Positions 57,531-64,000 of a stretch of DNA of 64,000 nucleotides are shown here, one piece after another. The position numbers were made by a program, and so were the translations under genes. Position 1 is the first letter of the stretch. The number at the start of each line of letters is the position of its first letter. Origin of the DNA: Vibrio quintilis (GTDB lineage: Bacteria > Pseudomonadota > Gammaproteobacteria > Enterobacterales > Vibrionaceae); assembly GCF_024529975.1 (NCBI RefSeq), contig NZ_AP024897.1, positions 3,348,001 to 3,412,000 on the forward strand, written 5' to 3'. The notes beneath the pieces were generated by a model, which worked only from the letters and a program-made list of their open reading frames with translations, did not search any database and was not told the DNA's origin.

Positions 57531-59876
57531 ATGCAACAATCTGAAATACTATCTCTAGCGGAAAAGCTCATTCCCATTTATAACACTGAAGAGTTTGAAC
57601 AGATTTTGTCTCAGATTACAAAGGGACAACCACCATCTGTAAAACTGCTGGTGAAAATGGAGCTGAACAAAAAAATGGCGCCATGTTCCAAGCCTGTTGA
57701 TTTAAGAGGGCGGGTTCAGGGTGAGTGCAGAGAATATATTCTGGATGGCCTGACCCACTGGCTGGATGATGTTGCCTTCAATGATTACCATAAAAACGTC
57801 AATAAATTTGGTCGCTACACTGAAGGTGTCTGGGAAGCTTTATACAACACCAGAAACAACTTCCGGGTCATGGGTGAAAATCAAAACTCAGCGAAAGAAG
57901 ATCTCACCACTGAAAATAATCCATTTCTCGTTGAAATCATTGACTTAGGCTATGATTTACTCCGTCAGGAAAACCGGTTAAAACTCTCATCTCAGGCAGA
58001 GATCAAACTTGCAAATGGTCAGTTGGTCAATGCACTGACTGTCGATTTATCACCGTCAGGAGCAAAGCTGAAGGTTCCTGCTGCTTTTGATTATAAGCTT
58101 GGAGAAGTGATTCATGTCCGTTATACGGACCTGGACAAAAAAACTGAAATACAAGGTTTATTTCAACCCATAGAATACCGTTTAATTGGCGTAGATGAGT
58201 CATTTGAAAATGATGCGGTGAAGTATTTACGGATAAAAAAACTGACGGATACCGATCTGATTGAATATGTCATCGAAGAACAATTAAAAAATGAAAAACA
58301 AAAACTCCGGCATGACAATCAGGATAAAATTATCCGGGCCAGAACACGCGCCTATGAACATATGTTTTTGAAACATGCCTGCCAGCTTCCGGTATTTTTC
58401 AGCAAAGATGAATTGAAAGTCGTTCTGCTCACCGAAAGTAACCATGATATCTGGCATTACTGGCATGATGAGAGAAATCAACAGACATTAAGTAATCTGT
58501 TTACTGCGCAACGAATGAGACTTCTGACCAAATCAGGGGTTTCAGAAAGCAGTAACACGATTTACGCTTTCAAACATACACATCAGGAAAAAACATTATT
58601 CTTTTCTATGATGAAACCTGAAGCGAACCCGCAGCTAAGGAAGCTTTTCTGGCATCTTGGTGCAAAGAAAGAATCATGGCGCGCATTTCGTTTTTCAATT
58701 TTTGAACTATCAGAAAGCGAGCGAAAAACCTTATCCACCAAATCACCTGAACTCACAAAGCATTTATCATCTCTGACGCATTGTGGCATCCTTCAGGAGA
58801 TCTCGAATACCGATAGCGCGAAAGACTACCTCTACTCAGAGCAACCCAACCTACCCGGTACAGAACTGAATCAGTTCCGACATCCGCGGAAAGCTTCACA
58901 CTCACCGATTTCTATTTTCTTCGATGCAAGAACCCAACGCAAAGAACCCCGTTATCAGCTGAATTCCCCCTTAGAAATGAAGCTGGAAGATAATACGATC
59001 ATCAAAGGAAACACGATTGATTTATCCAAAAGAGGTTTAAGCCTGTTACTGGAAAAGCCAACAAAATTAAAAGTCGGCGATCAGGTTACGATCGATTATC
59101 TTGAACTCAAGTTATATGACAACAAACTTCCGCTGGCTCATGTTTCTTATAACATTGTCCGGGTAGCGCCAAATGGCCAGCATATTCAACTCGTGATAGA
59201 AGAGAACAGTCATACTGTCCGAATTATTGCGTTCTTTAATAAGTTGATCGAAAACAACCAGGATCGACTGACTGAGAGCCTTGAGGTCTTACCCAGTATC
59301 ACGTTGCTGGAAAATCTGCATCATATTTTACTCAACCGGGTTGTCTGTGCGCCGGTCTTTGTTGAACGTCAGGGCGCGAATATGAGAGCGGCCGCCATTG
59401 GTATCAGCGAACCTCCAACCGCCTACCTGACATTACTGGCTAAATTAGGCCGGGAGAATCTACTGTCGCTGGAACCCATATTAAAAGGGCATACCAATAC
59501 ACTTCTGGCAACCCCGATGAGACATATTGATGGCGCGACCCCTCAGTATTTCGATATTTATCTTTCGGTTAAAAAGTTTGGGTCACAAATTCAGTCACTT
59601 GAGAGCCGGCTGATTACAGACTTTTCCGGCCTGAAAGAAAGAACATCCTTTATTCAAGATGCTCAGGTTCTGGGGGAAATTTTTGTTCTCAGATTCTGTG
59701 CTATTCCGGTATTTCATCCAATGAGTACCCTGCTTCGTCAGGATCTGGATGATCTGGCAGCGATTAATCTCTATCATACCAAAAACATAGAGAAATCAAT
59801 TGCATCGCTGGTGGGATATGCTGAGATTATTGATATTACAGATGAAGTTCTGAACAGACTGGAAATTAATAACTAG
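57531..59876 (+). CDS. plzC: Two-PilZ-domain c-di-GMP-binding protein (PlzC-like)
   Basis: A 781-residue soluble protein with two PilZ domains, each with both c-di-GMP-binding motifs: RQENR (145-149) with DLSPSG (172-177), and RKEPR (470-474) with DLSKRG (497-502). The intervening (~250-450) and C-terminal (~580-781) regions have no domain I recognise and no membrane segment. Its position beside radA and serB matches V. cholerae PlzC (VC2344) as I recall. There, Plz proteins affect motility, biofilm and virulence. Start ATG at 57531; the ribosome-binding site is weak (GATAAGAAT). Confidence 0.88.
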   Translation: MQQSEILSLAEKLIPIYNTEEFEQILSQITKGQPPSVKLLVKMELNKKMAPCSKPVDLRGRVQGECREYILDGLTHWLDDVAFNDYHKNVNKFGRYTEGVWEALYNTRNNFRVMGENQNSAKEDLTTENNPFLVEIIDLGYDLLRQENRLKLSSQAEIKLANGQLVNALTVDLSPSGAKLKVPAAFDYKLGEVIHVRYTDLDKKTEIQGLFQPIEYRLIGVDESFENDAVKYLRIKKLTDTDLIEYVIEEQLKNEKQKLRHDNQDKIIRARTRAYEHMFLKHACQLPVFFSKDELKVVLLTESNHDIWHYWHDERNQQTLSNLFTAQRMRLLTKSGVSESSNTIYAFKHTHQEKTLFFSMMKPEANPQLRKLFWHLGAKKESWRAFRFSIFELSESERKTLSTKSPELTKHLSSLTHCGILQEISNTDSAKDYLYSEQPNLPGTELNQFRHPRKASHSPISIFFDARTQRKEPRYQLNSPLEMKLEDNTIIKGNTIDLSKRGLSLLLEKPTKLKVGDQVTIDYLELKLYDNKLPLAHVSYNIVRVAPNGQHIQLVIEENSHTVRIIAFFNKLIENNQDRLTESLEVLPSITLLENLHHILLNRVVCAPVFVERQGANMRAAAIGISEPPTAYLTLLAKLGRENLLSLEPILKGHTNTLLATPMRHIDGATPQYFDIYLSVKKFGSQIQSLESRLITDFSGLKERTSFIQDAQVLGEIFVLRFCAIPVFHPMSTLLRQDLDDLAAINLYHTKNIEKSIASLVGYAEIIDITDEVLNRLEINN

Positions 59877-59881
59877 AGTCT

Positions 59882-59918
59882 GTTTCCCCCGGACTTATCT
59901 GCTATATCCGGGGGAAAC
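59882..59918. terminator. Convergent hairpin between the PilZ gene and serB
   Basis: A perfect 12-bp stem (GTTTCCCCCGGA / TCCGGGGGAAAC) with a 13-nt loop begins 5 nt past the PilZ stop and ends 21 nt before the serB stop. T tracts are weak, but stem strength and position favour termination of both genes. Confidence 0.75.
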
Positions 59919-59939
59919 TGGTTTATCCGGGCACAAGAC

Positions 59940-60893
59940 CTATTTCCGCATCTGTATTCCAACAGATAAAATGCACATTACGCCTCCGAGATGGCTAAAC
60001 CGGATCGCGGACTGCGCGAGCGCTTCAACTTTGGGTTTAGCATGATAAGCAACGCCAAGCCCGGCAACCCCCATCATGGTTAAATCATTGGCTCCATCCC
60101 CAATGGCAACTGTATTCTCACGGGGAATCTCATATTCTCTTGCCAGCTGAACCAGAATATCGGCTTTTGTTTTTGCAGACACAACATCACCAACTACATG
60201 TCCGGTCAGTTTTCCCTGCTCAATGTCAAACACATTTGATCGCGCAAAATCTAATGACAGAAGCTTTTTCAGATAATCAGAGAAATACGTAAATCCCCCG
60301 GACGCAATCGCGACTTTCCACTGGTACGCTTTCAAAGCAGCCACAAGTTCTTCAAGCTCCTGCATTAGAGGAAGCTGACTTCTCACCTGCTCAAGAATTG
60401 CGGCATCGGCGCCTGCCAGTTTTCCAACCCGCTGGCGTAAACTCTGTTCAAAGTCCAGCTCTCCCTGCATCGCACGCTCAGTCACCGCTGCGACTTCTTC
60501 ACCCACACCGGCAAGCTTGGCGATTTCATCAATACATTCGATTTGAATCGCTGTTGAATCCATGTCCATTAACAGCAAACCGGGTTGATTCAGATCCGGA
60601 ATATCAGCAGTCATCGCATAATCAATTTGATGTCGCGTCAAAATATCCTGATGCTGCGGTGTAAACTCCCCCTGCATCAGGGCAACATCATAATTTTCGA
60701 TACACCATAGCCGGATAATATAATTCGTCTTCTCTGTCATCTGATCCATTTGTTCGAAAACATCTGGTGTGACATGTTCTCCATAAAGGAACCATTGGGC
60801 CTGTGATGGATCGGACTGAATAAAGCGATCCTGTGATAAGCGTCCTGCCAGGGGACTTGTTTTTTCTGTCAACAATGTCTTTTGCGAGTCCAT
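59940..60893 (-). CDS. serB: Phosphoserine phosphatase
   Basis: SerB dephosphorylates phosphoserine, the last step of serine synthesis. I start at the ATG ending at 60893 (AAAGGTGAATTTC upstream), 317 residues; a TTG six codons upstream is possible. An N-terminal extension (~1-105) precedes the HAD domain: LLLMDMDSTAIQIECIDEIA (nucleophile Asp in DMDST), IASGGFTYFSDYLKKL, and AIGDGANDLTMMGVAGLGVA. It is divergent from ytjB, as in E. coli. Confidence 0.97.
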   Translation of the reverse strand: MDSQKTLLTEKTSPLAGRLSQDRFIQSDPSQAQWFLYGEHVTPDVFEQMDQMTEKTNYIIRLWCIENYDVALMQGEFTPQHQDILTRHQIDYAMTADIPDLNQPGLLLMDMDSTAIQIECIDEIAKLAGVGEEVAAVTERAMQGELDFEQSLRQRVGKLAGADAAILEQVRSQLPLMQELEELVAALKAYQWKVAIASGGFTYFSDYLKKLLSLDFARSNVFDIEQGKLTGHVVGDVVSAKTKADILVQLAREYEIPRENTVAIGDGANDLTMMGVAGLGVAYHAKPKVEALAQSAIRFSHLGGVMCILSVGIQMRK

Positions 60894-60994
60894 GAAATTC
60901 ACCTTTAACAAACGTAACCCGACGTTACCCTATTGCAATTTAAAAACGCAAGCATCAATATGGATCTATACGTAATTTCTTTCGGTCAGAACAA

Positions 60995-61603
60995 ATGAAC
61001 GGTTCATTATTCTCTTTACGGGTCGTTTTACGAATCATCGCCGTATTCTGTCTTGTTGCTATGTTTTTCTTTATGGCGGAAAACAGTGTCATGATCAGTA
61101 AAGGCAATGAGCGAATTCAGGCAAATCAGCTGGAAACCCTGACAAAACTTTTGATCTCACAGGCAGCATTAACAGCGAGTGAGTTTCTGAGTGAACAGGA
61201 TGAAAAAAGATTAAAGGCACTGACAAATCAGTTATCCAAAGATCGTCTGGTATTCGATGCGACCGTTTACGATGCAGAAGGCGTTCTGGTTGCATCCAGC
61301 GATTCAGCACTGAGTGTCAGAGATGTTCTCGGGCTGGATACCCCGCTTCAAACCGCCAGGATTGGTCGTCAGCAATTAGTTGAGCCGGTGATCAATGAAG
61401 GGAATGTGATTGGTTTTATCCGGATTACGTTCGAAACAGGCAAAGTGACAGCGATCTCAGATCATCACTACCGCAAGAGTGATCGGTATATGTACATGAT
61501 GATTGTCACAAGCTTTATCAGCGGACTCTTACTGGCTTTTCTGCTCCGCAAGAGAAGCTATACACGCAGTTCTGATAATATCTTATTAAAACATACGGGA
61601 TAA
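60995..61603 (+). CDS. ytjB: YtjB/Smp family membrane protein
   Basis: A 202-residue inner-membrane protein with two membrane helices, about residues 8-30 and 164-183, enclosing a periplasmic domain (DATVYDAEGVLVASSDSALSVRDVLGLD in overlapping parts) that looks like a small sensory fold. This is the SMP_2/YtjB (AhpA) family, which neighbours serB divergently in enterobacteria. The function is uncertain. The stop codon lies inside the downstream hairpin. Confidence 0.85.
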   Translation: MNGSLFSLRVVLRIIAVFCLVAMFFFMAENSVMISKGNERIQANQLETLTKLLISQAALTASEFLSEQDEKRLKALTNQLSKDRLVFDATVYDAEGVLVASSDSALSVRDVLGLDTPLQTARIGRQQLVEPVINEGNVIGFIRITFETGKVTAISDHHYRKSDRYMYMMIVTSFISGLLLAFLLRKRSYTRSSDNILLKHTG

Positions 61604-61618
61604 ATCATATCCCGTATG
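61592..61618. terminator. Convergent terminator between ytjB and deoD
   Basis: A perfect 11-bp stem (CATACGGGATA / TATCCCGTATG) with a 5-nt loop overlaps the ytjB stop and lies 16 nt before the end of deoD. No clear T tract. Confidence 0.65.
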
Positions 61619-61633
61619 TGACAGATTCAGGAA

Positions 61634-62350
61634 TTAGCACTCTGAAATCAGAACAGATTCCAGTGCAATCTCAATCATCTCGTTAAATGTTGTCTGGCGC
61701 TCCTGAGCGGTCGTTTGCTCACCGGTTTTAATATGATCGGATACGGTACAAATTGTTAATGCTTTAGCACCATATTCAGCAGCAACCCCATAAATTCCGG
61801 CGGCTTCCATTTCTACGCCGACAATGCCGTATTTGTCCATGACATCAAACATTTCAGGATCAGGCGTATAGAACAGTTCTGCTGAAAAAAGGTTACCAAC
61901 TTTCACCGGAATGCCTTTCTTCTTTGCTGCTTCTTCAGCTGCTTTGACCATCTGGTAATCTGCTATCGCAGCAAAATCATGATTTTTAAAGCGAATACGG
62001 TTAACTTTAGAATCTGTACAAGCGCCCATACCAATCACGACATCTCTGACATGAATATCTTTGCTGACTGCACCACAGCTACCCACACGGATAACTTTCT
62101 TAACACCAAAATCTTTAATTAACTCAGTGACATAAATTGAGCAGGATGGAATTCCCATACCATGCCCCATCACTGATACTTTTTTGCCTTTATAGGTACC
62201 GGTATAGCCGTACATATTTCTTACATCACAAACCTGTACGACATCTTCCAGAAAAGTCTCCGCAATAAACTTTGCTCTCAGTGGATCTCCGGGCATCAAT
62301 ACAACATCTGCAAAATCACCTGGTTCAGCATTAATATGTGGCGTTGCCAT
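61634..62350 (-). CDS. deoD: Purine nucleoside phosphorylase DeoD-type
   Basis: DeoD phosphorolyses purine (deoxy)ribonucleosides to base plus (deoxy)ribose 1-phosphate. The 238-residue product matches the hexameric PNP class: [31 protein letters not shown] in overlapping parts, [43 protein letters not shown] and TVSDHI with the catalytic Asp. GGAGATAATT precedes the ATG. It directly follows deoC (56-nt gap), whereas in other vibrios deoA and deoB lie between them. Confidence 0.97.
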   Translation of the reverse strand: MATPHINAEPGDFADVVLMPGDPLRAKFIAETFLEDVVQVCDVRNMYGYTGTYKGKKVSVMGHGMGIPSCSIYVTELIKDFGVKKVIRVGSCGAVSKDIHVRDVVIGMGACTDSKVNRIRFKNHDFAAIADYQMVKAAEEAAKKKGIPVKVGNLFSAELFYTPDPEMFDVMDKYGIVGVEMEAAGIYGVAAEYGAKALTICTVSDHIKTGEQTTAQERQTTFNEMIEIALESVLISEC

Positions 62351-62405
62351 AATTATCTCCTATTCAATCAGCATTCTTTTATGGATAGTTTCGATATCCG
62401 CAGAA

Positions 62406-63185
62406 TCAATATGAGCCTGCCCCGGCAGACGAATCATCAGACACTCCCAGCGTTGACAGTAAACTATTCAACAGGCTGGAAGCACCAAAACGGTAATGAC
62501 GGCGATCAACATGGTCTTTACCCAAAATTTCATCAGCAATCGCTAAATAATGAGCGGCTTCTTCAGCAGTGCGGACACCACCAGCAGCTTTGAAACCAAC
62601 CTTATCAATGACATCCAGATCACGAATCACTTCCATCATCATTCTTGCTGATTCCGGAGTTGCATTCACCGGCACTTTACCGGTAGAAGTCTTGATAAAA
62701 TCAGCCCCGGCCCGGATAGCAATCTCAGAAGCCTGTTTGATTAACGCTTCTGTCTTTAATTCACCGGATTCAATAATGACTTTAAGTAACTTCCCGTCAC
62801 AAGCTGCTTTACATTGCCTGACCAGCTCAAAGCCTGTCTTTTCATCTCCGGCCATCAACGCACGATAAGGGAAAACGACATCAACTTCATCTGCGCCCTT
62901 TTCAACAGCATCACGCGTTTCAGAAACTGCGACTTCAATATTATCATTCCCATGAGGGAAATTAGTCACCGTTGCAATTTTGATATCCGGTGTTCCCTGT
63001 GCCTGAAGGGTTTGTCTGGCAACAGAAATGAATTGAGGATAAATACAGACCGCTGCCGGTGTCCCGACAGGTGTTTTTGCATTATGGCAAAGAGCAATCA
63101 CCTTATCGTTAGTATCATCTTCATTCAGTGTTGTCAGATCCATTAACTGAAGCGCTCTGATAGCTTCAGCGTTCAAATCATTCAT
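62406..63185 (-). CDS. deoC: Deoxyribose-phosphate aldolase
   Basis: DeoC cleaves 2-deoxyribose 5-phosphate to glyceraldehyde 3-phosphate and acetaldehyde. I start at the ATG ending at 63185 (AGGGGTTTAAAT upstream), 259 residues, equal to E. coli DeoC; a start at 63218 is less likely. Motifs: [30 protein letters not shown], and the Schiff-base lysine in [12 protein letters not shown], with [15 protein letters not shown]. Its substrate normally comes from deoxyribose 1-phosphate through DeoB, which is not encoded nearby. Confidence 0.97.
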   Translation of the reverse strand: MNDLNAEAIRALQLMDLTTLNEDDTNDKVIALCHNAKTPVGTPAAVCIYPQFISVARQTLQAQGTPDIKIATVTNFPHGNDNIEVAVSETRDAVEKGADEVDVVFPYRALMAGDEKTGFELVRQCKAACDGKLLKVIIESGELKTEALIKQASEIAIRAGADFIKTSTGKVPVNATPESARMMMEVIRDLDVIDKVGFKAAGGVRTAEEAAHYLAIADEILGKDHVDRRHYRFGASSLLNSLLSTLGVSDDSSAGAGSY

Positions 63186-63200
63186 ATTTAAACCCCTATT

Positions 63201-63222
63201 AAAAAATGAGTCGGACACTCAT
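63201..63222 (-). terminator. Terminator-like hairpin just upstream of deoC
   Basis: On the minus strand ATGAGT / ACTCAT (6 bp, 5-nt loop) is followed by TTTTTT. It lies 16-37 nt before the deoC start and 7 nt after the end of a larger terminator for nupC. It could be a second terminator or part of a deoC attenuator. Confidence 0.5.
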
Positions 63223-63228
63223 CTCATT

Positions 63229-63265
63229 AAAATAAAAATGCTCCAAAGAATTCACTCCGGAGCAT
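63229..63265 (-). terminator. Terminator after the nupC-type gene
   Basis: On the minus strand ATGCTCC / GGAGCAT (7 bp, 14-nt loop) is followed by TTTTTATTTT, 24 nt beyond the transporter stop codon. Confidence 0.8.
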
Positions 63266-63289
63266 ATCAAATAACATTCAACCCGACGA

Positions 63290-64000
63290 TTAAATTGACA
63301 GGAATAAACCGGCAATCGTTGCAGCCATCAGGTTAGACAAAGTTCCTGCAATGACGGCTTTAATTCCCATTCTGGCAATATCGTGGCGACGACCAGGCGC
63401 CATGCCACCTAAACCACCCAGCAGGATTGCAATTGAAGACAGGTTAGCGAATCCGCACAGCGCAAAAGAAATGATTGCCGACGTTTTTTCTGACATCACC
63501 TGACCAGTAGAAGCAACCACCTGAGCGTGTTCTCCGATGTAAGGTACAAAATTAGAATAAGCAACAAACTCATTTAAAACGACTTTCTGCCCGATAAAAG
63601 AACCGGCAACTGTTGCTTCTGACCATGGCACACCGATAATGAAAGCCAGCGGAGAGAATAACCAGCCCAGAATACTGTTCAGAGATAGCTCAGGCATGCC
63701 AAACCAGCCGCCGACGCCACCCAGAATACCATTGAGTAAAGCAATCAGTCCGATGAAGGCCAACAGCATTGCACCCACATTCAACGCCAGTTGCATCCCT
63801 GTGGAAGCGCCTCCAGCGGCAGCATCAATAAAGTTTGAAGGCTTCTCTTCATCAAAATCTTTCATCTCATCATTCACCGGTTGATCAACTTCCGGTTTCA
63901 GAATTTTCGCAAATAATAACCCGCCGGGAGCAGCCATAAATGAAGCAGCAATCAGGTACTCCAGAGGCACACCAAGTTGTGCATAACCAGCTAAAACACT
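63290..64000 (-). CDS. nupC: Concentrative nucleoside transporter, NupC family, C-terminal part (cut by window edge)
   Basis: A CNT-family nucleoside importer (H+- or Na+-coupled). The visible 236 C-terminal residues are open through the window edge: [36 protein letters not shown], then [21 protein letters not shown] and [36 protein letters not shown] in overlapping parts, which is the conserved CNT C-terminal segment. About 170 N-terminal residues are missing. It sits upstream of deoC-deoD, coupling nucleoside uptake to catabolism. Confidence 0.95.
   Translation of the reverse strand, partial: SVLAGYAQLGVPLEYLIAASFMAAPGGLLFAKILKPEVDQPVNDEMKDFDEEKPSNFIDAAAGGASTGMQLALNVGAMLLAFIGLIALLNGILGGVGGWFGMPELSLNSILGWLFSPLAFIIGVPWSEATVAGSFIGQKVVLNEFVAYSNFVPYIGEHAQVVASTGQVMSEKTSAIISFALCGFANLSSIAILLGGLGGMAPGRRHDIARMGIKAVIAGTLSNLMAATIAGLFLSI

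Noticed and set aside
1..64000. CRISPR arrays, tRNA/rRNA genes, insertion sequences, prophage or integron elements
   Set aside because: I found no regularly spaced repeats, cloverleaf-like sequences, transposase, integrase or phage genes. Nearly all space is filled by core genes in a conserved vibrio order.

Overview
The window is a gene-dense stretch of chromosome from a gammaproteobacterium of the family Vibrionaceae, most likely a Vibrio main chromosome. The evidence is gene content and order: a complete nqrABCDEF operon followed by apbE and nqrM; crl and frsA beside gpt; a recC-recB-recD cluster without ptrA; a divergent radA / tandem-PilZ pair; a second EF-G; serB divergent from ytjB; and a deo/nupC cluster. 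From memory the order closely follows V. cholerae from about VC2267 to VC2352. I cannot name the species. I see no tRNA, rRNA, insertion sequence, prophage, integron or CRISPR array. Both ends cut genes: thiL on the left and a nupC-type transporter on the right.

Layout. 1-7,630 (minus): nrdR-ribD-ribE-ribBX-ribH-nusB-thiL, preceded by proB-proA; this covers riboflavin, NusB, thiamine and proline functions. 7,741-11,545 (minus): crl, frsA, and a purine permease-gpt pair behind a PurR-like operator. 11,546-12,235 is the largest intergenic gap. It holds a candidate structured leader or small RNA and a perfect 21-bp palindrome. pepD (+) follows, then an NSS-family transporter (-). 15,381-17,604 (minus): an SOS-type operon, LexA box plus radical SAM gene plus dinB. 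17,695-24,982 (minus): nqrA-F, apbE, nqrM, the sodium-pumping NADH dehydrogenase with its flavinylation and maturation factors. 25,419-31,353: bolA (-), then rlmG, yajG, a periplasmic cyclophilin, ampG, panE and yajL (+). 31,361-33,837 (minus): mltA, tcdA, csdE. 34,080-35,908: argA behind a likely ARG box, then an unassigned 59-codon ORF. 35,932-45,372 (minus): recC, recB, recD.

45,564-53,673: a LysR regulator, SOS-regulated yebG, dapD, an adenine/adenosine deaminase gene flanked by two copies of a dispersed palindrome, an HD-GYP phosphodiesterase, an acyl-CoA synthetase, and a divergent DUF1127 / LysR pair. 53,741-64,000: fusA2 (-), radA (-), a PlzC-like two-PilZ protein (+), serB (-), ytjB (+), deoD and deoC (-), and the nupC fragment (-).

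How the genes connect. Purine salvage recurs: permease, XGPRT, deaminase, PNP, DeoC and a nucleoside transporter. DNA repair is concentrated here: RecBCD, RadA, DinB and YebG, with two near-perfect LexA boxes. Cyclic-di-GMP is represented by one HD-GYP protein and one PilZ protein. No clearly undescribed system is present. The best leads are the pepD/permease intergenic region, the deoC-deoD junction without deoA/deoB, the RibA-dead RibBX protein, and small ORFs near recD and recC.
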